Assembly: GCA_027306715.1 (NCBI GenBank)
Contig: DAHUZG010000451.1
Location: forward strand, 1 to 18,987
Direction of reading: 5' to 3'
Length of the DNA stretch: 18,987 bases
Source of the DNA: Acidimicrobiaceae bacterium
Lineage (GTDB): Bacteria > Actinomycetota > Acidimicrobiia > Acidimicrobiales > Bog-793
Shown here: positions 14,245 to 18,987 of the stretch, piece by piece
Layout of the letters: every line of letters starts with the position of its first letter
How positions within the stretch are numbered: position 1 is the stretch's first letter
Made by a program: the position numbers and the translations under genes
The notes under the pieces: generated by a model
The model's database searches: none
Told to the model about the DNA's origin: nothing
The model's input: only the letters and a program-made list of their open reading frames with translations

Positions 14245-15927
14245 ATGGACGTCCTGCTCGTGGTCGGCAGCGACCCGCCGCCGGCTCGCCTCGACGCCCG
14301 TGCCCGCCTGGTCCAGCATGTCGACCCCGCCGCACCGATCGACGCCATGCTCGGGGCTCTCCGCGCTCGCATTCCGCGCCTCGTCGGAGTCTGGGGGCCG
14401 CCCGCAGAGGCCGCGGGGGCTGCCGCGGTCGCCGCAGCCGTGCACCGCGCCGGCCTTCCCGCCGAGCTGCTCAGCGACGGTCCGGTTCCCGAAGGGCTGT
14501 CGCGCCTGCTGGCCGGCGTCGAGGTGCGCCCGGTCGCCGATGCCGGGCCGGCGATGGACGTAGCCGACTCGGTCGTCGACCTCGTCGGAAACACGCCGAT
14601 GGTCCGCCTCGATCGCACCGCCCGCGACCTTGCCTGCACCCTTGTCGCCAAGCTCGAGCTGTTCAATCCCGGCGGCTCGTCGAAGGACCGGATCGCGGTG
14701 GCGATGGTCGACGCCGCCGAGCGCGCCGGCCTGCTCGAGCCGGGCGGGACGATCGTCGAGCCGACGAGCGGCAACACCGGGGCCGGCCTCGCCATCGTGG
14801 CCGCCCGCCGCCGCTACCGCTGCGTGTTCGTCTGCCCCGACAAGGTGGCGCCCGACAAGATCGCCTTGCTCCGCGCCTATGGCGCCGAGGTGGTCGTCTG
14901 CCCGACCTCGGTGGCGCCGAGCCACCCGGAGTCGTACTACTCGGTCTCCGAGCGCCTGGCTGCCGAGATCCCGAAGGCCTGGAAGCCCGACCAGTACCAG
15001 AACCTGCACAACCCGCTCGCTCAGGAAGCGGCAGGGGCCGAGATCTGGGAGCAGACGGCCGGGCGGGTGACGCATTTCGTCGCCGGGATCGGGACCGGCG
15101 GGACGGTGAGCGGCGTCGGCCGGTACCTGAAACGGCGCAACGGCGCAGTGCGCGTCGTCGGCGCCGACCCCGAGGGATCGGTGTACTCCGGCGGAAGCGG
15201 GCGCCCGTACCTCGTCGAGGGGATCGGCGAGGACTTCTGGCCAGTGACCTACGACCCGTCGGTCGTCGACGAGGTCGTCGCTGTCTCGGACGCGGAGAGC
15301 TTCGCCACCGCCCGCCGGGTGACACGCGAGGAGGGCCTGCTGCTCGGCGGGTCGGGCGGGGCGGCCGTCGCCGCAGCGCTTCGTGCCGGACGGGCGCTCG
15401 GCGAGGATGCGGTCGTCGTCGTGCACATCCCGGACTCCGGCCGCGGCTATCTCTCCAAGCTCTACAGCGACTCTTGGATGGCCGACCACGGCTTCCTCCG
15501 CGGCACCGGCACGACTGTCGGCGACCTTGTACGCTCCCGCGACCCGACCTTGCCTCCGCTTGTCCACGCTCATCCCGGCGAGACGGTGCGCCAGGCGATC
15601 GAGATCCTGCGCGAGTACGGGGTCAGCCAGATGCCGGTCGTCGAGCACGAGCCGCCCGTCGCGCTGGCCGAGGTCGTCGGCGCCGTCTCCGAGCGCGAGC
15701 TGATGAACCGGGCCTTCGCCGACCCCGGCTGCCTCGAGGAGGTCGTCGGAAAGGTGATGGAAGCGCCCCTGCCGACCATCGGTGCCGGCGAGGAGGTGCA
15801 GGTAGCGGTCGGGCGGCTCGAGCGCTCGCCGGCGCTGCTCGTCCTCGACGGCGGCCACCCGGTCGGGGTGATCACGCGCTCGGACGTCCTCGCCAGCCTG
15901 GCGGCGTCCGCCAAGGGGCCGGGATGA
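14245..15927 (+). CDS. cbs: Cystathionine beta-synthase with C-terminal CBS-domain pair and novel N-terminal extension
   Basis: PLP enzyme that condenses homocysteine with serine to cystathionine, the first step of transsulfuration, in the cytoplasm. From MDVADSVVDLVGNTPMVRL (ATG 14554) to the end it is 457 residues and very close to the mycobacterial enzyme: NPGGSSKDRIAVAM with the PLP lysine (residue 44 of this short form, 147 of the long form), IVEPTSGNTGAGLA, CVFVCPDKVAPDK, THFVAGIGTGGTVSGVGRYL, GADPEGSVYSGGSGRPYL and GIGEDFWP. The last 125 residues are two CBS domains (VRQAIEILREYGVSQMPVV and PVGVITRSDVLASL). Upstream of 14554 the frame stays open for 103 residues from ATG 14245, with strong third-position GC and a promoter-like box just before it. 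I prefer the long 560-residue form. The extension lacks cysteine, so it is not the animal haem-binding N-terminus. The cystathionine gamma-lyase start is 7 bases after the stop. Confidence 0.93.
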   Translation: MDVLLVVGSDPPPARLDARARLVQHVDPAAPIDAMLGALRARIPRLVGVWGPPAEAAGAAAVAAAVHRAGLPAELLSDGPVPEGLSRLLAGVEVRPVADAGPAMDVADSVVDLVGNTPMVRLDRTARDLACTLVAKLELFNPGGSSKDRIAVAMVDAAERAGLLEPGGTIVEPTSGNTGAGLAIVAARRRYRCVFVCPDKVAPDKIALLRAYGAEVVVCPTSVAPSHPESYYSVSERLAAEIPKAWKPDQYQNLHNPLAQEAAGAEIWEQTAGRVTHFVAGIGTGGTVSGVGRYLKRRNGAVRVVGADPEGSVYSGGSGRPYLVEGIGEDFWPVTYDPSVVDEVVAVSDAESFATARRVTREEGLLLGGSGGAAVAAALRAGRALGEDAVVVVHIPDSGRGYLSKLYSDSWMADHGFLRGTGTTVGDLVRSRDPTLPPLVHAHPGETVRQAIEILREYGVSQMPVVEHEPPVALAEVVGAVSERELMNRAFADPGCLEEVVGKVMEAPLPTIGAGEEVQVAVGRLERSPALLVLDGGHPVGVITRSDVLASLAASAKGPG

Positions 15928-15934
15928 TCCGGGA

Positions 15935-17098
15935 GTGAGCGCCGGTCTGGACCCGAGCGGCACCGGCTTCGAGACCCGAGCCGTCCGCGGCGGCGGGGTG
16001 TCCGACCCCGCTACGGGCGCGGTCAACACCCCTGTGTACCTCTCGTCGACCTTCGAGCAGGACGGCGTCGGCTCTCCCCGCCAGGGGTACGAGTACGCAC
16101 GCACGAACAACCCAAGCCGCGCCAGCCTCGAGCAGCACCTCGGACTGCTCGAGGGGGCAAGGTTCTCGCTCGCCTTCGCCAGCGGACTGGCGGCCGAGGA
16201 CGCGGTGATGCGGCTGCTCGAGCACGGCGAGCGGCTGGTGCTCCAGACCGATTCCTACGGCGGCACCTGCCGGCTCGCCGTACGCGTTCACGGTCGCGCC
16301 GGGATCCTCGTCGAGGCGGTCGACCCGGCCGCACTCGCCTCCGACCTCACGGGTCGGGTGAGGATGGTATGGCTCGAGACCCCGACCAACCCGCGCCTTC
16401 GAGTCGTCGACATCGCCGCCGTCGCCGAGCTCGCTCATCGGGCCGGAGCCGTCGTCGTCGTCGACAACACGTTTGCGACCCCGTACCTGCAGCGGCCGCT
16501 CGAGCTCGGTGCCGACGTCGTGGTCCACTCGAGCACGAAATACCTCGGCGGGCACTCCGACGTGGTCGGCGGAGTCGCTGCCACCAATGACCCCGGGATC
16601 GCCGAGCGGCTCAGGTTCCTCCAGAACGCCGCAGGGGCGGTTCCGTCGCCCTTCGACTGCTTCCTTGTCCAGCGCGGCGTGAAGACGTTGCCGCTTAGAA
16701 TGCAGCGCCACTGCGACAACGCGCTCGCTGTCGTCGAGCTGCTTCGCGCCCACGACGCGGTGGAAGAGGTGCGTCACCCGTCGCTCGCCGGCCATCCCGG
16801 CCACGACGTGGCGCGGCGCCAGATGCGCGGCTTCGGCGGGATGGTGAGCTTCACCCTGGCGGCCGGCGAGCCGGCGGCGCTCGCCCTCTGCGCCCGCACG
16901 CGCCTGTTCATCCTGGCCGAGAGCCTCGGAGCTGTCGAGAGTTTGATCGAGCATCCGGCGCGGATGACCCATGCCAGCACGTCGGGGACGAGCAACGAGG
17001 TGCCAGCAAACCTCGTGCGCCTGAGTGTCGGGCTCGAGTCGGCGGACGACCTCGTCGCAGACCTGCGCCAGGCTCTCGACTCGCTGGGCTCGCCGTGA
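15935..17098 (+). CDS. Cystathionine gamma-lyase / gamma-synthase (Cys/Met PLP enzyme)
   Basis: A PLP-dependent enzyme of the Cys/Met metabolism family, 387 residues, close to the usual 380-400. Motifs visible: TRAVRGGGVSDPATGAVNTP, phosphate-binding YEYARTNNPS (52-61), SLAFASGLAAEDAV, WLETPTNPRLRVVDI, VVDNTFATPYLQRPLELGAD and HSSTKYLGGHSDVVGG with the PLP lysine at residue 202. Placement 7 bases after cystathionine beta-synthase favours the lyase, which splits cystathionine to cysteine, 2-oxobutyrate and ammonia. Actinobacterial relatives are often annotated metB and may do both reactions, so I give no symbol. The start is GTG at 15935, which follows GGGA of the preceding coding end. Co-transcription with the upstream gene is nearly certain. 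All family residues are intact. Confidence 0.93.
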   Translation: MSAGLDPSGTGFETRAVRGGGVSDPATGAVNTPVYLSSTFEQDGVGSPRQGYEYARTNNPSRASLEQHLGLLEGARFSLAFASGLAAEDAVMRLLEHGERLVLQTDSYGGTCRLAVRVHGRAGILVEAVDPAALASDLTGRVRMVWLETPTNPRLRVVDIAAVAELAHRAGAVVVVDNTFATPYLQRPLELGADVVVHSSTKYLGGHSDVVGGVAATNDPGIAERLRFLQNAAGAVPSPFDCFLVQRGVKTLPLRMQRHCDNALAVVELLRAHDAVEEVRHPSLAGHPGHDVARRQMRGFGGMVSFTLAAGEPAALALCARTRLFILAESLGAVESLIEHPARMTHASTSGTSNEVPANLVRLSVGLESADDLVADLRQALDSLGSP

Positions 17099-17100
17099 GG

Positions 17101-17120
17101 GCGCGCCGGCGCCGGCGCGC
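17101..17120. terminator. Perfect 20-bp palindrome between convergent stop codons, candidate bidirectional terminator
   Basis: GCGCGCCGGCGCCGGCGCGC is fully self-complementary. The plus-strand stop (TGA 17096-17098) ends two bases before it. The minus-strand stop (TGA, 17121-17123 on the plus coordinate) begins immediately after it. Thus it fills the whole intergenic gap and would form the same hairpin in both transcripts. No T-run is present. Confidence 0.55.
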
Positions 17121-18146
17121 TCAGCCTGGCGGCCGGCGTGCCCGGCTCGGGGCCACCCGCGGTGGCTCGCCGGGCCTCGTCGGGTAGACCGGCGGCCACG
17201 GGGCGGCGGGCAGCCCTGCCGACCGGTCGGCGGCGTGCAGCTCGAGCACCGGCTCGAGGGACTGTGGCGACTCCGACATCGCCGCCCAGGCGTCGCCACG
17301 CTCCGCGAGCCGGGCAGGCACCGTGGCGATGGTGAGCTCGTCGGGGGCGATCGTCTCGAGCTCGTCCCAGTCGAACGGCGTCGAGACCTGGGCACCCGGC
17401 CGGGCTCGCACCGACCAGGCGCCGAAGATGGTCTTGTGCGGCGCGTTCTGGTTGAAGTCGACGAAGACGCGCCGGCCGCGCTCCTCCTTCCACCAGGCGG
17501 CGGTGATCAGGTCGGGGCGCCGCCGTTCGAGCTCACGAGCGAGGGCGACGGCCGCGGCGCGCACCTCGATCGAGCTCCAGCGCGGCGCGAGGCGCGCGAA
17601 GACGTGGATGCCGCGGTTGCCTGTCGTCTTCGGGAGGGCTCGCACACCGAGCTCGTCGAAGAGCCGGTGCACCTCGGCGGCGGCCTCGGTCACCATCGCA
17701 AAGCTGACGCCGGGCCCCGGGTCGAGGTCGATCCGGAGCTCGTCGGCGTGCTCGGGGTCGGCGGCGCGGTACGGCCAGAGGTGAAAGCCGAGGCACGCCA
17801 GGTTGACCGCCCAGAGGACGTGGGCCATGTCGCGTGCCACGAGAGCCTGGGAGGTGGTGCCGTTGGGCGTCGAGACGACGGTCGTCTCCAGCCACTCGGG
17901 GTGGTTCTCGGGGACGCGCTTTTGGAAGAAGGAGGGGCCGCTGGCGCCGTTCGGGAAGCGCTGCAACAGCACCGGGCGGCCGCCCATGGCGCCCATCAGC
18001 GGCTCGGCGACAACGAGGTAGTAGCGGGCGAGGTCGAGCTTGGTGTCGTCCCGCTCGGAGAAGAGCACCTTGCTTGGGCTGGTGAGAGCCAGCTCGTGGC
18101 CGGCGACCTCGAGCAGCGCCGGCGGCTCGGTCGCTGCCGGGCTCAT
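17121..18146 (-). CDS. LigD-type DNA polymerase/primase (PolDom), stand-alone
   Basis: An archaeo-eukaryotic primase-superfamily polymerase related to the polymerase domain of LigD, which fills gaps and adds nucleotides in bacterial end joining. The 341 residues carry only this domain: LTSPSKVLFSERDDTKLDLARYY at the start, RFPNGASGPSFFQKRVPE (63-80), the metal-binding DLD in RIDLDPGPG (Asp140 and Asp142), TTGNRGIHVFARL (174-186) and the third acidic residue in VFVDFNQNAPHKTI (Asp230). These three aspartates correspond to Asp137, Asp139 and Asp227 as I recall for mycobacterial LigD. No ligase or nuclease domain and no Ku gene is present in the window, as for the stand-alone mycobacterial PolD1/PolD2 type. 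The start is ATG 18146. A 12-bp palindrome lies 9 bases upstream. It is convergent with the transsulfuration operon. Confidence 0.93.
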   Translation of the reverse strand: MSPAATEPPALLEVAGHELALTSPSKVLFSERDDTKLDLARYYLVVAEPLMGAMGGRPVLLQRFPNGASGPSFFQKRVPENHPEWLETTVVSTPNGTTSQALVARDMAHVLWAVNLACLGFHLWPYRAADPEHADELRIDLDPGPGVSFAMVTEAAAEVHRLFDELGVRALPKTTGNRGIHVFARLAPRWSSIEVRAAAVALARELERRRPDLITAAWWKEERGRRVFVDFNQNAPHKTIFGAWSVRARPGAQVSTPFDWDELETIAPDELTIATVPARLAERGDAWAAMSESPQSLEPVLELHAADRSAGLPAAPWPPVYPTRPGEPPRVAPSRARRPPG

Positions 18147-18155
18147 GGGCTAGCT

Positions 18156-18167
18156 GCCGGTACCGGC
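18156..18167. promoter_or_regulatory. 12-bp palindrome just upstream of the polymerase gene
   Basis: GCCGGTACCGGC is self-complementary and ends 9 bases before the ATG at 18146 on the minus strand. It is a possible operator, but a palindrome of this length can arise by chance in GC-rich DNA. The rest of the 263-bp divergent gap (18147-18409) shows the TACTGT box below and no open frame I would call. Confidence 0.25.
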
Positions 18168-18321
18168 TCGCGGTGAGGCGCAGGCCACGCGCCGGCCCGG
18201 CCGCGATCTGGCCTGCGCTCTGGCCCGCCGTCTGACCAGTCGAGCCGCGGGCCGGAGACCTGCCGCAGCTCCCCGGGCCTCGTCGCTCCCCGAGGATCTC
18301 CCACCGCCACCCGGGGAAGCG

Positions 18322-18327
18322 TACTGT
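18322..18327 (+). promoter_or_regulatory. Possible -10 box for the sigma factor gene
   Basis: TACTGT fits TANNNT and would give a leader of about 75 bases. No matching -35 is seen, and I could not find an ECF-type GGAAC/CGTC pair at proper spacing. Confidence 0.25.
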
Positions 18328-18409
18328 CGTCGGGCCGGTCCAATCCGAACACGTCGTCTCGCCGTATCTCATCCGCGAGGCACCGGCGAGCCGGGAGGGA
18401 GAGTCGAGG

Positions 18410-18987
18410 ATGCGGCTGTCGAGCTGGTCGACCGGCAGCGAGCCGGCCGCCGCCGAGGTGCCCCCTGCGGCGCCGGTGCCCGTGTCGCAGCCCCCTGCGG
18501 CGCCGGTGCGCGCAGCGCAGTCGCTCGTCGAGCAGCTGTCCGACGAGACGCTCCTCGCCGGGCTCGCCGCCGGCGACGAGCGTTGCACAGTGGCCTTCGT
18601 GCGCCGCTTCCAGTCACGGCTGCTCGGCGTCGTCGTGGCGGTCCTCGGCGACGGCCATGCGGCCGAGGACGTGGCGCAGGTGGCGTTCGAGAGAGCGTGG
18701 CGGCACGCCGACAGCTACGACCCGCGGCGCGGCTCAGTCGTTTCCTGGCTCGTGTCGATCGCGCGCAACGCCGCCATCGATGCCGCCCGCGTGCGCCGCC
18801 CCCTCCCGATCCCCGGCGAGGAGCTGCTGGCGCGCCTCGGGCCGGCCGAGGGGGACGACCCCGAGCGACGGGCGGTGACCGGTGAGGCGCTCGGGGAGCT
18901 CCGCGCCGCCCTCGCAGGGCTCCCGTTGGCCCAGGCGCGAGCCGTCGTCCTGGCGGGAGTCGCCGGGATGTCGGCGAGCCAGGTCGC
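18410..18987 (+). CDS. ECF-type RNA polymerase sigma factor, 3'-truncated by window edge
   Basis: The first 192 codons of a sigma-70 family factor of the ECF group. The start is ATG 18410, with GGAGG at 18394-18398 eleven bases upstream and GAGG directly before it. An unusual Pro/Ala-rich leader of about 40 residues (with PPAAPV twice) precedes the normal sequence. Region 2 is clear: LLAGLAAGDERCTVAFVRRF, then HAAEDVAQVAFERAWRHADSYD and SVVSWLVSIARNAAIDAARVRR. The first part of region 4 begins with LGELRAALAGLPLAQARAVV and GMSASQV at the edge. It would direct RNA polymerase to a stress or envelope regulon. An anti-sigma gene, if any, would lie beyond the window. The frame has no stop before the edge. 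Confidence 0.9.
   Translation, partial: MRLSSWSTGSEPAAAEVPPAAPVPVSQPPAAPVRAAQSLVEQLSDETLLAGLAAGDERCTVAFVRRFQSRLLGVVVAVLGDGHAAEDVAQVAFERAWRHADSYDPRRGSVVSWLVSIARNAAIDAARVRRPLPIPGEELLARLGPAEGDDPERRAVTGEALGELRAALAGLPLAQARAVVLAGVAGMSASQV
18461..18509 (+). repeat. 19-bp direct repeat in the sigma factor N-terminus
   Basis: CCCCCTGCGGCGCCGGTGC occurs exactly at 18461-18479 and 18491-18509 with a 30-bp period. It encodes PPAAPV twice in the N-terminal extension and looks like a recent in-frame duplication. Confidence 0.85.

Noticed and set aside
13855..16110. 751-residue minus-strand open frame
   Set aside because: It lies antisense to cystathionine beta-synthase, whose motifs are unmistakable. Long antisense frames are expected at this GC content.

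Overview
The window is uniformly GC-rich DNA (estimated by eye at above 70 percent) with codons ending mostly in G or C. The gene content points to an actinobacterium: a bacterial XPB helicase with its helicase-associated partner, a monomeric isocitrate dehydrogenase, a mycobacterial-type cystathionine beta-synthase, a stand-alone LigD-type polymerase and a large ATPase-LuxR regulator. I cannot name the genus. A deep-branching, non-Streptomyces actinobacterium is a guess. I see no phage, insertion sequence, CRISPR array, tRNA or rRNA.

Layout. 1-1131: 3' part of a DHA2-type MFS drug exporter (+). 1270-3492: monomeric NADP-isocitrate dehydrogenase (+). 3556-8099: two overlapping genes (+), a 963-residue helicase-associated protein and the XPB-type DNA helicase. 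8172-12000: minus-strand block with a secreted phosphodiester-glycosidase family protein and, upstream of it, an NB-ARC/TPR/LuxR regulator. 12000-12900: regulatory-looking intergenic DNA around a small hypothetical gene (12332-12706, +). It holds a perfect AT-rich palindrome, a 14-unit tetranucleotide repeat, a second inverted repeat and a 19-bp element found upstream of two consecutive genes. 12897-13946: secreted HAF-repeat protein (+). 13947-14244: gene-free stretch with a nested inverted repeat of about 104 bp. 14245-17098: cystathionine beta-synthase and cystathionine gamma-lyase/synthase, a two-gene transsulfuration operon (+). 17121-18146: LigD-type polymerase (-), convergent with the operon across a perfect 20-bp palindrome. 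18410-end: start of an ECF sigma factor gene (+), cut by the window edge.

How the genes work together. The helicase pair is translationally coupled and probably acts in DNA repair or transcription-coupled processing. The two PLP enzymes form a transsulfuration route from homocysteine through cystathionine to cysteine. The polymerase belongs to the end-joining repair family, but no Ku or ligase gene lies beside it here. Three genes (963-aa protein, glycosidase, cystathionine beta-synthase) have a TANNNT box ending 6-7 bases before the start codon and no Shine-Dalgarno sequence, which suggests leaderless transcripts.

I found no clear new multi-gene system. The best leads are the unfamiliar 103-residue extension on cystathionine beta-synthase, the nested inverted repeat upstream of it, and the cluster of palindromes and repeats between the LuxR regulator and the HAF-repeat protein.
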